DNA of 64,000 nt from Alloalcanivorax dieselolei B5 (GCF_000300005.1 NC_018691.1:1798001-1862000); one strand, 5' to 3'. Positions 9,092-17,524 are shown, counted from the stretch's first letter. Notes: generated by a model from the sequence alone, not told the origin. Translations and numbers: made by a program.

Positions 9092-10243
9092 TTACTGTGC
9101 CTCGCGCACCATGTTGCGAGCGATCACGATCTGCTGGATCTGGGTGGTGCCTTCGTAGATCCTGAACAGACGCACATCGCGATAGAAACGCTCCACCGCG
9201 TATTCGGACATGTAGCCGGAACCGCCGTGAATCTGCACCGCGCGATCGGCCACCCGGCCCACCATTTCCGCGCAGAACAGTTTACAGCAGGACGCGTCCA
9301 GGCTCACCGGCTGGCCGGCGTCCTTGGTGCGGGCGGCTTCCAGAACCATGGAACGGCCGGCGAACGCTTCGGCGCGGGAGTCGGCCAGCATCGCCTGGAT
9401 CAACTGGTGCTCGGCCAGCGGCTGACCGAACTGCTTGCGTTCCATGGCGTAGCGCAGGGCATCCTCGATCAGGCGTTCGGCCACGCCCACGCACACCGCG
9501 GAGATGTGCAGGCGGCCGCGATCAAGCACCTTCATGGCGGTTTTGAAACCCTGGCCTTCCTTCAGGCCGATGATGTTTTCCGCCGGCACCCGGCAATCTT
9601 CGAAAGTGATGTCGCAGGTGTGGGCGCCTTTCTGGCCCATTTTCACATCCGGCTTGCCACGGATCAGGCCCGGGGTGTCGCCCTCGACGACAAAGGCGGT
9701 GATGCCGCCGGCGCCTTTGTTGTCCGGGTCGGTACGCGCCATCACCGTGTACAGGTTGGCCTTCGGGCCGTTGGTGATGAACCGTTTGGTGCCGTTCAGA
9801 ATGTAGTGGTCGCCATCGCGCACGGCGCGGGTTTTCAGGCTGGCGGCGTCGGAGCCGGCGTCCGGCTCGGTCAGGCAGAAGGAACTGATCACTTCGCCGG
9901 TGGCCAGCTTCGGCACGTACTTGCGCTTTTGCTCTTCGGTGCCGTCGATCAGAATACCCTGGGCGCCGATACCGTTATTGGTACCGAACAGGGAACGGAA
10001 AGCCGGCGAGGTCCGTCCGATCTCGAACGCCACCAGCGCCTCTTCTTCCATTGTCAGGCCCAGACCACCATACTCTTCCGGGATGGACAGGCCGAACAGG
10101 CCCATCTCTTTCATTTCCTGGACAATGTCTTCGGGAATGGCATCGTTCTCAGCCACGGATTGCTCGGCGGGCACGAGACGGTCACGGACAAAACGTCGAA
10201 CAGTGTCGACGAGCTGGTTGAGCAGTTCGGGGTCACGAATCAT
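9092..10243 (-). CDS. Acyl-CoA dehydrogenase
   Basis: Acyl-CoA dehydrogenase of 383 residues. SFCLTEPDAGSDAASLKTRA (near residue 125-145) and KRFITNGPKANLY are the flavin-site signatures. RIYEGTTQIQQIVIARNMV at the C-terminus carries the Glu expected to be the catalytic base in short/medium-chain types. The start is the ATG at 10243 (MIRDPELLNQ); an upstream in-frame Met would add 31 residues unlike the family. It is a separate gene from the dehydrogenase at 707-1864 and only modestly similar. It is divergently placed from the thiolase gene at 10494, so the two may share a control region of 250 bp. It probably takes part in beta-oxidation of a short or substituted acyl-CoA. Confidence 0.93.
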   Translation of the reverse strand: MIRDPELLNQLVDTVRRFVRDRLVPAEQSVAENDAIPEDIVQEMKEMGLFGLSIPEEYGGLGLTMEEEALVAFEIGRTSPAFRSLFGTNNGIGAQGILIDGTEEQKRKYVPKLATGEVISSFCLTEPDAGSDAASLKTRAVRDGDHYILNGTKRFITNGPKANLYTVMARTDPDNKGAGGITAFVVEGDTPGLIRGKPDVKMGQKGAHTCDITFEDCRVPAENIIGLKEGQGFKTAMKVLDRGRLHISAVCVGVAERLIEDALRYAMERKQFGQPLAEHQLIQAMLADSRAEAFAGRSMVLEAARTKDAGQPVSLDASCCKLFCAEMVGRVADRAVQIHGGSGYMSEYAVERFYRDVRLFRIYEGTTQIQQIVIARNMVREAQ

Positions 10244-10493
10244 GATTCTGTCGTTTCGATCAGCAAGAGAGTATGGGCGGACCGGGCGGTCACCCGACTT
10301 GCAAGGCACTCTGTCACGGCCTATCCTTTCCGTCAAGTTTCAAAACAACATTCCGCACAGCGGACGCCACTTCCCGTGCTTCCCTATGAATGGCGCCGTG
10401 CCTTGTGGGAGCGGCTTATGGACCGCGATTGCGGTCGATTACCGCCTCACCAGAACACTTGGATTCGGGACCAACCTTTGAGGACCTCACAGC

Positions 10494-11702
10494 ATGCTTG
10501 ACGCCTACATCTACGACGGTTTGCGCACTCCTTTCGGCCGCCACGCCGGCGCCCTGGCACCGGTACGCCCGGATGACCTGCTGGCTTCCGTCATCAGCAC
10601 CCTGGTCAACCGCAACGACTTCCCCCTGGAGAAGTTCGAGGACGTGGTGGCCGGCAACACCAACCAGGCCGGTGAAGACGCCCGTAACGTGGCCCGTCAC
10701 GCCGGTTTGCTGGCCGGCCTGCCGGAGTCGGTGGCCGGTGTCACCGTGAACCGCCTGTGCGGTTCCGGTCTGGCCGCGACTCTGGACGCCGCCCGCATGG
10801 TCACCGTCAACGAAGGCGATCTGGTGATCGCCGCCGGCGTGGAATCCATGAGCCGCGCCCCGTTCGTCATGGCCAAAGCGCAAACCCCTTATAGCCGTGA
10901 CATGAAGGTGTTCGACAGCACCATCGGCGCGCGCTTCCCCAACCCGAGAATCCTCAAGGAATTCGGCGCCGACACCATGCCGGAAACCGCCCACAACGTG
11001 GCCGCCGAACTGGGCATCAGCCGCGAGGAAGCGGACGCCTATGCGGCCCAGTCCCAGGCCCGTTACGAAGCAGCCCGCGCCGACGGTTTCTTCAAGGAAG
11101 AAATCATGGCGGTGGAAGTGCCCCAGGGCCGCAAGAAGCCGCCCCTGGTGGTGGACGCCGACGAGCACCCGCGTCCGGGCACCGGCGCCGAGCAGCTGGC
11201 CAAGCTGCCGGCCATCGTTGAGGGCGGCATCGTCACCGCCGGCAACGCTTCCGGTGTCAACGACGGCGCCGCCGCGCTGATCATCGGCTCCCGCGCCGCC
11301 GGCGAAGCCGCTGGTATCGCGCCGCGCGCCCGCATCATCGCCGGCGGCGTGGCCGGCGTGGCGCCGCGGGTCATGGGCCTGGGTCCGGTGGAGGCCTGCA
11401 ACAAGGTACTGGACCGTGCCGGTCTGACCCTCAAGGACATGGACGTAATTGAAATCAACGAGGCCTTCGCCACTCAGGTGCTCGGCTGCTGCAAGCAACT
11501 GGGCCTGAAAGGCGACGATGAGCGCCTCAACCCGAACGGTGGCGCCATCGCTGTCGGCCACCCGCTGGGCGCTTCCGGCTCCCGTCTGGCGCTGACCGCG
11601 CTGCGCCAACTGGAGCGCACCGGCGGCCGCTACGCGCTGGTGAGCCTGTGTATCGGTATCGGCCAGGGCGTGGCCATGCTGATCGAGCGCCTGCCGCGCT
11701 AA
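10494..11702 (+). CDS. Acetyl-CoA acetyltransferase / 3-ketoacyl-CoA thiolase
   Basis: Thiolase of 402 residues, full length. The acyl-accepting Cys is residue 89 in VNRLCGSGL, the His lies at 356 in GGAIAVGHPLGASGSR, and the second Cys at 386 in SLCIGIGQG. It cleaves a 3-ketoacyl-CoA to acetyl-CoA and a shortened acyl-CoA. The spacing of motifs and overall look are of the PcaF/PaaJ-like thiolase group, so beta-ketoadipyl-CoA or a related substrate is possible; the sequence alone does not decide. It is divergent from the acyl-CoA dehydrogenase gene and is followed by REP elements and ohrR. Confidence 0.93.
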   Translation: MLDAYIYDGLRTPFGRHAGALAPVRPDDLLASVISTLVNRNDFPLEKFEDVVAGNTNQAGEDARNVARHAGLLAGLPESVAGVTVNRLCGSGLAATLDAARMVTVNEGDLVIAAGVESMSRAPFVMAKAQTPYSRDMKVFDSTIGARFPNPRILKEFGADTMPETAHNVAAELGISREEADAYAAQSQARYEAARADGFFKEEIMAVEVPQGRKKPPLVVDADEHPRPGTGAEQLAKLPAIVEGGIVTAGNASGVNDGAAALIIGSRAAGEAAGIAPRARIIAGGVAGVAPRVMGLGPVEACNKVLDRAGLTLKDMDVIEINEAFATQVLGCCKQLGLKGDDERLNPNGGAIAVGHPLGASGSRLALTALRQLERTGGRYALVSLCIGIGQGVAMLIERLPR

Positions 11703-11713
11703 CGCCGGAGTAT

Positions 11714-11852
11714 CTCACTGTAGGAGCCAGCCTTGCTGGCGAATGGTCCCCCAGAGTTGGGAAATTCGCTTGCAGGGCAGGCTGCCCGCCGCCCGGCTCC
11801 TACAGCGGCTTCGTAGCATGCTCTTGTAGGAGCCAGCCCTGCTGGCGAGTCA
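11714..11852. repeat. REP doublet plus extra REP unit
   Basis: GTAGGAG-type units in the opposite order to most others: CACTGTAGGAGCCAGCCTTG, then AATTCGCTTGCAGGGCAGGC with an insert (TGCCCGCCGCCCG), then a third unit beginning TGTAGGAGCCAGCCCTGC. It lies directly upstream of the ohrR operator. Confidence 0.85.
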
Positions 11853-11875
11853 GCTCCCTGACTTCGATTTTTCTT

Positions 11876-11903
11876 GATATTAAATAGTGCACGATTTAAT
11901 ATC
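11876..11903. promoter_or_regulatory. OhrR operator upstream of ohrR
   Basis: Near-perfect 28-bp palindrome (13 of 14 base pairs match) centred on AAATAGTGCACGATTT, ending 6 bases before the ohrR start. It shares the core TTAAATAGTGCAC with the palindrome before ohr, which indicates autoregulation by OhrR. Confidence 0.8.
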
Positions 11904-11909
11904 GCCCTC

Positions 11910-12356
11910 ATGAACGATCACGACACCCCCGACAGCCTGCTCAAGCTCGACCTCCAGGTCTGCTTCGCCCTTTATTCCACCAACCTGGCCATGACCAAGG
12001 TCTACCGCCGGTTGTTGCGCGAACTGGGGCTCACTTACCCGCAATACCTGGTAATGATGGTGTTGTGGGAGGAGGATGGACAGACCGTGTCGGAGATCGG
12101 CGAGCGGCTGTTCCTGGATTCCGCCACGCTGACGCCGCTGCTCAAGCGACTCGAAGGCATGGGCCTGCTGTCCCGCCGCCGGGCCGTCGATGACGAGCGC
12201 CGGGTAAGGGTGCAGCTTACCGACCCGGGACGTGAGCTGCGCATCCGGGCTGAAGCAATTCCCGAAGCGGTGGCCTGCGCCAGCCAGTGCCAGCCGGAAG
12301 AACTGAGGGCACTGAAAGATCAGCTTCATGCCTTGCGCCGTAAACTGAACGGGTAG
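11910..12356 (+). CDS. ohrR: MarR family regulator, OhrR type
   Basis: MarR-type winged-helix repressor of 148 residues. [20 protein letters not shown] near the N-terminus holds the single reactive Cys expected of OhrR (C17 when counted from MNDHDTP), and the Tyr residues just after it are also typical. The recognition region is [20 protein letters not shown] followed by the wing [16 protein letters not shown]. OhrR represses ohr and itself until its Cys is oxidised by an organic hydroperoxide. The start at 11910 places the palindromic operator immediately upstream; an earlier in-frame start would run through that operator. The ohr gene follows, with its own operator. Confidence 0.88.
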   Translation: MNDHDTPDSLLKLDLQVCFALYSTNLAMTKVYRRLLRELGLTYPQYLVMMVLWEEDGQTVSEIGERLFLDSATLTPLLKRLEGMGLLSRRRAVDDERRVRVQLTDPGRELRIRAEAIPEAVACASQCQPEELRALKDQLHALRRKLNG

Positions 12357-12395
12357 GGCGCCACGTTGCACATTGGCGCCTTGCTTTGGGTTTAT

Positions 12396-12415
12396 TTAAA
12401 TAGTGCACTATTTAA
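12396..12415. promoter_or_regulatory. OhrR operator upstream of ohr
   Basis: A perfect 20-bp palindrome TTAAATAGTGCACTATTTAA, 31 bases before the ohr start. The same core stands before ohrR, so one repressor should control both genes. Confidence 0.85.
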
Positions 12416-12445
12416 TAGCGCAAAATCACCGTAAAGGAGAGCACC

Positions 12446-12874
12446 ATGAGTGTCGAAAAAGTACTGTATCGCGCCGAAGCCAAAGCCACCGGCGGCCGTG
12501 ACGGCCGCGCCGTGAGCAGCGACAACGCCCTCGATGTGAAGCTGACCACGCCGCAGGCCCTGGGGGGGCCGGGCGGCGAAGGCACCAACCCGGAGCAGTT
12601 GTTTGCCGCCGGCTACAGCGCCTGTTTTCTCAGCGCGCTGAAACTGGTCGCCGGCAAGGCCAAGGTGACTTTGCCCGCCGAAAGCAGTGTTCAGGGGCAG
12701 GTGGGCATCGGCCCGGTGGGCGCTGGTTTCGGCCTGGAGGTGGCGCTGACCGTGAGCCTGCCGGGTCTGGATCAGCCCCAGGCGGAGCAACTGGTCGACA
12801 AGGCGCACGAAGTGTGCCCGTACTCCAACGCCACCCGCGGCAACATCGACGTCAGCCTGAACGTGCAGGTCTGA
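12446..12874 (+). CDS. ohr: Organic hydroperoxide resistance protein
   Basis: Ohr/OsmC-family thiol peroxidase of 142 residues that reduces organic (fatty-acid) hydroperoxides with lipoylated protein as reductant. Both catalytic cysteines are present: C60 in [13 protein letters not shown] and C124 in [12 protein letters not shown]. The start at 12446 has AAAGGAGAGC upstream. Regulation by the neighbouring OhrR is indicated by the perfect palindrome just upstream. A rho-independent terminator follows. A peroxide defence of this kind suits an organism with heavy fatty-acid metabolism. Confidence 0.95.
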   Translation: MSVEKVLYRAEAKATGGRDGRAVSSDNALDVKLTTPQALGGPGGEGTNPEQLFAAGYSACFLSALKLVAGKAKVTLPAESSVQGQVGIGPVGAGFGLEVALTVSLPGLDQPQAEQLVDKAHEVCPYSNATRGNIDVSLNVQV

Positions 12875-12886
12875 TTCCCGCCCCCG

Positions 12887-12927
12887 AGCCCCTTGCCAGG
12901 ACCCTGGCGAGGGGCTTTGTTTATTTT
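12887..12927 (+). terminator. Rho-independent terminator after ohr
   Basis: Stem AGCCCCTTGCCAGG paired with CCTGGCGAGGGGCT (one mismatch), followed by TTGTTTATTTT. It lies 13 bases after the ohr stop codon. Confidence 0.85.
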
Positions 12928-13022
12928 CATCAAACCTTCATCCGCCATCATCGCTTTTGCCCTGGCGCCTGCTAGAGTTTGCAGGTGAATTCCCAGTCTT
13001 GCGCCATGTTCAAGGAGCGATC

Positions 13023-13883
13023 ATGAAAACCACGCTTTCTCTCTCCGCCCTGACGGTGGCCGCCTTGCTGACCGCCTGTGACCAGGGGCCGGCCAACGAT
13101 TCCCGATCCTCCGGGCAAGGCGGTTCCGCCATGGAAGGTACCGCCATGGAACAGGAAGAACAGCAGGTGACCCTCAAAGGCGAAGTGCTCTATCGGGAGC
13201 GCATTGCGTTGCCGCCGGATGTCACCGTGAGGGTGGTGCTGGAGGACGTTTCCCTGGCCGATGCCGCGGCCAAGGTGATCGCCGAGCAGACCATCGAACC
13301 GGAAACCCAGGTGCCGATTCCGTTTGCGCTGACGTACATGCGCGGTGACGTCAATCCGGACATGGGCATGGGCTACGCGGTGCGCGCGGAAATCCGCGAT
13401 CAGCAGGACAAACTGCTGTGGACCACCACCGAGCGGCATACCGTGGAAGTGGGTGAGAGCAACGACCAGCCGGTAACCGTCATCGTTCATCGGGTGCCCG
13501 GTGACGACACGCCTCGGGAGAATCCGGAGAATATGGAGGGGGTAGAGGGTGCCGGGTTGTCTCCGGCGGCGCAGAAAGTCCGTGAGCAGGGCGCCCAGTT
13601 CTGGGCGGCGGGCAATGAGCCCGGCTGGAGCCTGGCCATCTATCCGCAGGTGAAACTGGAGCTGGTCACCGATTACGGTGAAACCACCATCGCCACTCCG
13701 GATCCCGGTCCCAAGGAAGAGGGCGGCAAAACCCTCTACCAGGCCAGCAACGAAGACACCGACCTGACCGTGGAAATCGAACAGAGCCCCTGCCAGGACG
13801 ACATGAGCGGAAAGGAGTATCCGTACACCGTGATGGTCAGCTACGGCGATACCACTCTGAACGGGTGCGGCCAGGAGTTGTGA
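13023..13883 (+). CDS. YbaY/YscW-like lipoprotein with C-terminal COG3650-like domain
   Basis: Predicted outer-membrane or periplasmic lipoprotein of 286 residues. The lipobox is LLTAC (Cys at about residue 19), followed by a Ser/Gly/Glu-rich linker. Residues of about 45-150 (VTLKGEVLYRERIALPPDVT to VTVIVHRVPGD) form a YbaY/YscW-type beta domain. The C-terminal part (FWAAGNEPGWSLAIY, CQDDMSGKEYPYTVMVS, LNGCG) matches the small domain seen in COG3650 proteins. Function is unknown; proteins with these domains are linked to envelope stress and membrane integrity. The ATG at 13023 is chosen for the signal peptide and the AAGGAGCGATC upstream. Confidence 0.82.
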   Translation: MKTTLSLSALTVAALLTACDQGPANDSRSSGQGGSAMEGTAMEQEEQQVTLKGEVLYRERIALPPDVTVRVVLEDVSLADAAAKVIAEQTIEPETQVPIPFALTYMRGDVNPDMGMGYAVRAEIRDQQDKLLWTTTERHTVEVGESNDQPVTVIVHRVPGDDTPRENPENMEGVEGAGLSPAAQKVREQGAQFWAAGNEPGWSLAIYPQVKLELVTDYGETTIATPDPGPKEEGGKTLYQASNEDTDLTVEIEQSPCQDDMSGKEYPYTVMVSYGDTTLNGCGQEL

Positions 13884-13907
13884 GGGTGGCTTCTGCGACC
13901 CTTGCTA

Positions 13908-14002
13908 CAACGCCGCTGTAGGAGCTTGCCCTGCAAGCGAATTCCCCAACGCCGGGGCCCGGGTTCGCCAGCAGGGCTAGCTCCTACAGCGGCTTCGTAG
14001 TC
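13908..14002. repeat. REP doublet
   Basis: Inverted pair of GTAGGAG-type units (GCTGTAGGAGCTTGCCCTGC and GTTCGCCAGCAGGGCTAGC with CTACAGCGGCTTCGTAG) between the convergent lipoprotein gene and the small gene pair at 14041-14699. Confidence 0.88.
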
Positions 14003-14040
14003 AGGCCCGTGAAACACAGCGATCCAAGGGACCGCGCCCC

Positions 14041-14439
14041 TCACTCCGACAAAAACACCCGCCCCAGCCGCTCCGCTTCTTCCACGCTGGCCACTATCCG
14101 TAGCGGCACATTGAACAGCCCGGCCAGGGCCGCGCTCTGGGTTTGCATCACCAGCCGTTTGGCGGCGTTCGGCTGCACCCCGACCATGCCCTTGCAGGCA
14201 CGGGCCAGCGCGTCCCGGTTGCGCTTGAGCCACAGCGTGCGGCGCTTGCGGTCCTGGTGAGTCTCCTGCGCCACCTCGGCGTTACCCAGCAGCACCACGA
14301 ACGGTTCCGGCTGGGCGATCAGGGCGTTCATCTCTTCTTCCCAGCGCAGCGCGTAACCCTCCGGCAGGGACGCGGGGAAGAAGCGCACCACGGGAAAGGC
14401 GCTGATGTCGTGAATCTCGAAGTCGTCCAGCGTCATCAT
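14041..14439 (-). CDS. Conserved hypothetical protein, possibly STAS-like
   Basis: Small soluble protein of 132 residues, function unknown. The pattern FVVLLGNAEVAQETHQDRKRRTLWLKRNRDAL followed by ACKGMVGVQPNAAKRL recalls short proteins of the STAS/SpoIIAA-like kind, in which a beta strand is followed by a basic helix and a central loop. I cannot confirm the family. It overlaps the upstream partner gene by ATGA, so the two are translationally coupled. The pair is divergent from an AraC-type regulator, which may control it. Confidence 0.65.
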   Translation of the reverse strand: MMTLDDFEIHDISAFPVVRFFPASLPEGYALRWEEEMNALIAQPEPFVVLLGNAEVAQETHQDRKRRTLWLKRNRDALARACKGMVGVQPNAAKRLVMQTQSAALAGLFNVPLRIVASVEEAERLGRVFLSE

Positions 14440-14699
14440 CGCCCCTCGCGCTGATCATCCAGCCACTGGCGCAGGCTGGGTTGGCGCACCTGCAGGATGT
14501 CGAACAGTCCCAGCGCATCCAGTGCCGGCAGTAATTCCGCCAGATCCCGTTCCGCTTCCCGCCGTTGCGGCTCCGGCGTGGCCGGGTCCAGCCACTGGCG
14601 GGCATTGACCAGAAACGCCCCCACCGACCCCTTGCGGATGGTGACGCCGTCGAGGTCCAGGGTGCTTTGCTCGTCGGGCAGTATGTCATTGGCTCGCAT
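14436..14699 (-). CDS. Small conserved hypothetical protein
   Basis: Soluble, acidic 87-residue protein, unrecognised. It begins MRANDILPDEQSTLDLDGV and has a helical, Leu-rich C-terminal half (RDLAELLPALDALGLFDIL). It starts at an ATG preceded, on the minus strand, by AAAGGATCTAACC. Its stop overlaps the start of the 132-residue partner gene, so both are probably made together. The divergent AraC-type gene begins 111 bp away and the shared gap is the likely control region. Confidence 0.65.
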   Translation of the reverse strand: MRANDILPDEQSTLDLDGVTIRKGSVGAFLVNARQWLDPATPEPQRREAERDLAELLPALDALGLFDILQVRQPSLRQWLDDQREGR

Positions 14700-14810
14700 G
14701 GTTAGATCCTTTCAATGGAAGGGCGGGAACAGGGGGGTGAAAACAGACTAGCGCGAAGCGAATGACTGAAATACGGTATAGAGGTCATTCAATAACGGAA
14801 ACTCGCCATC

Positions 14811-15587
14811 ATGGCTTTAACCTCTGGCAGCGGTTCCTTTCCCGCCTTTCCCGGGCCTCTGGTGGCCCGTGTCTGGAACAAACGGGACGCCGAACGCGAG
14901 GCGCGCATGGCCGGCGTGCACAGTCATGACGAAGGCCAGTTGTGCGGCGCCATCGACGGTCTGCTGACCGTGCGGACCGGTGCCACCCTGTGGGCGGTGC
15001 CGGCGGTTCACGCGATCTGGATTCCACCGCGCTGCGAGCACGGTATCGACCCCCATGGCCGGTTCGATGGCTGGGCGCTGCTGATGCGCGAGGAGCTGTG
15101 CGCGGGGCTGCCGGAGGCACCCTGCACAGTGCGGGTTTCCGGGCTGTTGATGGAAGCGGTGAAACGTGCCGCCAGTTGGGACCAGGAGAGCTGGGAGCGT
15201 CGGCATGATCCGCTGGCGGCGGTCATCGCCGCCGAGATTCGCGAGCTGCCGGAAGCGCCGTTGGGGTTGCCCATGCCCACCGATCCACGCCTGCTGAAAG
15301 TGGCTCGCGCCCTGCTGGATGAGCCGGCGGACCGGCGCGACCAAAGCGAATGGGCGCGTTGGGCCGGGCTCTCGGCGCGCACCCTGTCACGGCGCTTTCC
15401 CCAGGAAACCGGCCTCAGCTTCCAACGATGGCGGCAACGGGCGCGGCTGCTGCGCGCCTTGGAATGGCTGGCCAACGACACCCCGGTGACCACCGTCGCC
15501 CTGGAACTCGGCTACGACAACGTCAGCGCCTTCATCGCCGCCTTCCGCGACAGGTTTGGCGTGACACCAGGGAAGTGGCGGGGGTAG
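14811..15587 (+). CDS. AraC family transcriptional regulator
   Basis: Regulator of 258 residues with an N-terminal cupin-type sensor domain (HSHDEGQLCGAIDGLLTV, WAVPAVHAIWIPPRCEHGI) and a C-terminal pair of AraC helix-turn-helix motifs (WARWAGLSARTLSRRFPQET, then TPVTTVALELGYDNVSAFIAAFRDRFGVTPGKWR). The sensor form is common in regulators that respond to small organic molecules. It is divergent from the two unknown small genes at 14041-14699, which are the obvious candidates for its regulon. It is followed by REP elements that lead into the RAYT gene. Confidence 0.92.
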   Translation: MALTSGSGSFPAFPGPLVARVWNKRDAEREARMAGVHSHDEGQLCGAIDGLLTVRTGATLWAVPAVHAIWIPPRCEHGIDPHGRFDGWALLMREELCAGLPEAPCTVRVSGLLMEAVKRAASWDQESWERRHDPLAAVIAAEIRELPEAPLGLPMPTDPRLLKVARALLDEPADRRDQSEWARWAGLSARTLSRRFPQETGLSFQRWRQRARLLRALEWLANDTPVTTVALELGYDNVSAFIAAFRDRFGVTPGKWRG

Positions 15588-15775
15588 GGGGCTCCTACAG
15601 ATCATGCTACAAGGCCGCTGTAGGAGCTTGCCCTGCAAGCGAATGCCCCGCGTCGGGCGCCAATTCGCCAGCAAGGCTAGCTCCTACAGACTGTGCTACG
15701 AAGCCGCCGTAGGAGCATGCCTTGCAAGCGAATGCCCCAACGCCAGGGAGCCTGATTCGCCCTACAGATTATGCT
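15587..15775. repeat. REP array upstream of RAYT gene
   Basis: A lone right-hand unit (GGCTCCTACAG), a full GTAGGAG-type pair, then a further left-hand unit (GCCGTAGGAGCATGCCTTGC) with a shortened partner (GATTCGCCCTACAG). It is placed immediately before the REP-associated transposase gene, and more units follow that gene. RAYT genes flanked by REPs are their usual arrangement. Confidence 0.88.
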
Positions 15776-15811
15776 ATGACTCAGGGAAACAAAGATTGAA
15801 GGAGAATGACA

Positions 15812-16267
15812 ATGCCAAGGATGGCTCAAGGGCACCGTTTGCGGTCAGGGCGGTTCAGTGAAACCGGACGCATCTATTCGATCACGATAATTTGTTGGCA
15901 GAGGAATTCTCTTTTTTCCACCTTGCCGCAAGGCCGGTGTGCGGTACAGGCGATGCAAGGCACTTCCTGGCAGGCCAATACATTGTGTTTTGTGGTGATG
16001 CCAGATCATGTGCATTGGCTATTACAGCTTAGGGACGATGCTCGCTTATCCGATGTGGTTCAGAAAATGAAATCATTGGCTTGTAAGCGCTGGCGCCGAT
16101 TATGCGGAACCAACAGGCCGCTATGGCAAAGGGGCTTCCACGACCGGGCACTGAGAATAGATGATGACGTCGTTGCGGCGGCCAGGTACATCATCGCGAA
16201 TCCCTTACGAGCAGGTCTGGTCCGCTCCGTTCGCGATTATTCGCTCTGGGATGCGGTCTGGATATAA
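15812..16267 (+). CDS. REP-associated tyrosine transposase (RAYT)
   Basis: Protein of 151 residues of the Y1/HUH transposase superfamily related to IS200/IS605 TnpA. The HUH motif reads VVMPDHVHWLLQL, and the catalytic Tyr is in AAARYIIANPLRAGLV, both intact. SIIICW-like and LWQRGFHDRALR segments are also characteristic of RAYTs. RAYTs are single-copy domesticated enzymes that bind and cleave REP hairpins. The second ATG (15812) is preferred because AAGGAG lies 7 bases before it, whereas the ATG at 15806 is too close. Its bracket of GTAGGAG REPs suggests that it mobilised this REP family in the genome. Confidence 0.93.
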   Translation: MPRMAQGHRLRSGRFSETGRIYSITIICWQRNSLFSTLPQGRCAVQAMQGTSWQANTLCFVVMPDHVHWLLQLRDDARLSDVVQKMKSLACKRWRRLCGTNRPLWQRGFHDRALRIDDDVVAAARYIIANPLRAGLVRSVRDYSLWDAVWI

Positions 16268-16380
16268 AAATCATTCGCCAGCAGGGCTAGCTCCTACAGG
16301 CCATGCTACAAGGCCGCTGTAGGAGCTTGCCCTGCAAGCGAATGAGCCGGGATTCGTCATCGGGCTGGCTCCTACGGGGG
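16268..16380. repeat. REP units downstream of RAYT gene
   Basis: A right-hand unit (ATTCGCCAGCAGGGCTAGC with CTACAGG), then a left-hand unit GCTGTAGGAGCTTGCCCTGC with a decayed partner (GATTCGTCATCGGGCTGGC). Together with the upstream array these bracket the RAYT gene. Confidence 0.87.
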
Positions 16381-16425
16381 GGAATGCCGTACCGTTAAAC
16401 CCTTTCTGAACTCGGGAGAACAACA

Positions 16426-17400
16426 ATGGCGAAGGCCTTGGTCATGCATGAAGCCGGTGGTCCGGAAGTGTTGCGGGTGGAAGAGGTGGACGTGGGCGAC
16501 CCCGGTCCCGGGGAGGTGCGGATCAAACAGACCGCCATCGGCGTCAATTTTCACGACATCTACGTACGCTCCGGTTTGTATAAAACCTTGCCGCTACCCG
16601 GCATCCCCGGCCTGGAAGCCGCCGGTGAGATCACCGCGGTGGGCGAGGGAGTGGAAGGCTTCGCGGTGGGCGAACGGGTGGTGTACGTCTCCGGCAACTA
16701 CGGCGCTTACGCCGACGAACGGAGGATCAGCGCCGATACCCTGGTGAAGATTCCCGATGGCGTGGATGAAATCAGCGCCGCCTCGATGATGGTGCGCGGC
16801 TCCACCGCCCACGTGCTGCTGCATCAGGTGTTTCCGTTACAGGCCGGCCAGACCATCCTGGTGCAATCCGCCGCCGGCGGTGTCGGGCAACTGCTGGTGC
16901 AGTGGGCACACCATATGGGCGCCACGGTAATCGGCACCGTCGGCAGTGAGGAAAAAGCGGAGCTGGTGCGCGCCCGGGGCTGTGACCACGTGATCCTCTA
17001 CCGTGAGGAGGATATCGTCGAGCGGGTCCGGGCGATCACCCAAGGCGAGGGCGTGGCGGTGGCCTACGATTCCGTCGGCAAGGACACCTTCTATGCGTCC
17101 CTGGACTGCCTGGCGCCGCTGGGACATCTGGTCAACTTTGGCCAGTCCTCCGGCCCGGTGGAACCGATGCCGGTCTCGCTGCTGGCGCGCGGCTCCAACA
17201 CCGTGGTGCGGCCCATGCGCGGCCACTACACCCGTGACCCGAAAGAGCGGGACGCCACCGCCGCCGCCTTCTTCGAGGCCCTGAAAAGCGGCGTGCTGAC
17301 ACCGGAGCCGCCGCGGGTGTATCCGTTCGAACAAATCGGACAGGCGCATCAGGACATGGAGGACCGCCTCACCAGCGGCGCGGTGGCATTGAAGGTGTAA
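16426..17400 (+). CDS. qor: NADPH:quinone oxidoreductase (zinc-free MDR family)
   Basis: Quinone reductase of 324 residues in the medium-chain dehydrogenase/reductase superfamily. The N-terminal GroES-like part has GVNFHDIYVRSGLY, the hallmark of the zinc-free quinone reductases. The nucleotide-binding motif is VQSAAGGVGQLLVQWA (near residues 146-161), followed by GTVGSEEKAELVRARGCDHV. It reduces quinones or enones with NADPH. AACTCGGGAGAAC precedes the ATG. It stands alone between REP elements, and nothing in the sequence shows its control. Confidence 0.93.
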   Translation: MAKALVMHEAGGPEVLRVEEVDVGDPGPGEVRIKQTAIGVNFHDIYVRSGLYKTLPLPGIPGLEAAGEITAVGEGVEGFAVGERVVYVSGNYGAYADERRISADTLVKIPDGVDEISAASMMVRGSTAHVLLHQVFPLQAGQTILVQSAAGGVGQLLVQWAHHMGATVIGTVGSEEKAELVRARGCDHVILYREEDIVERVRAITQGEGVAVAYDSVGKDTFYASLDCLAPLGHLVNFGQSSGPVEPMPVSLLARGSNTVVRPMRGHYTRDPKERDATAAAFFEALKSGVLTPEPPRVYPFEQIGQAHQDMEDRLTSGAVALKV

Positions 17401-17436
17401 GACTGACCGCGGTCCGTTGATCCGCTCTTACAGGTC

Positions 17437-17524
17437 AGCTTACGAAGCCGCTGTAGGAGCTTGCCCTGCAAGCGAATGGGCTCGAGGCAAAAAAGATTCG
17501 CCAGCAGGGCTAGCTCCTACAGGG
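17437..17524. repeat. REP doublet
   Basis: Inverted pair of GTAGGAG-type units (GCTGTAGGAGCTTGCCCTGC and GATTCGCCAGCAGGGCTAGC with CTACAGG) between qor and yigZ. Confidence 0.88.
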
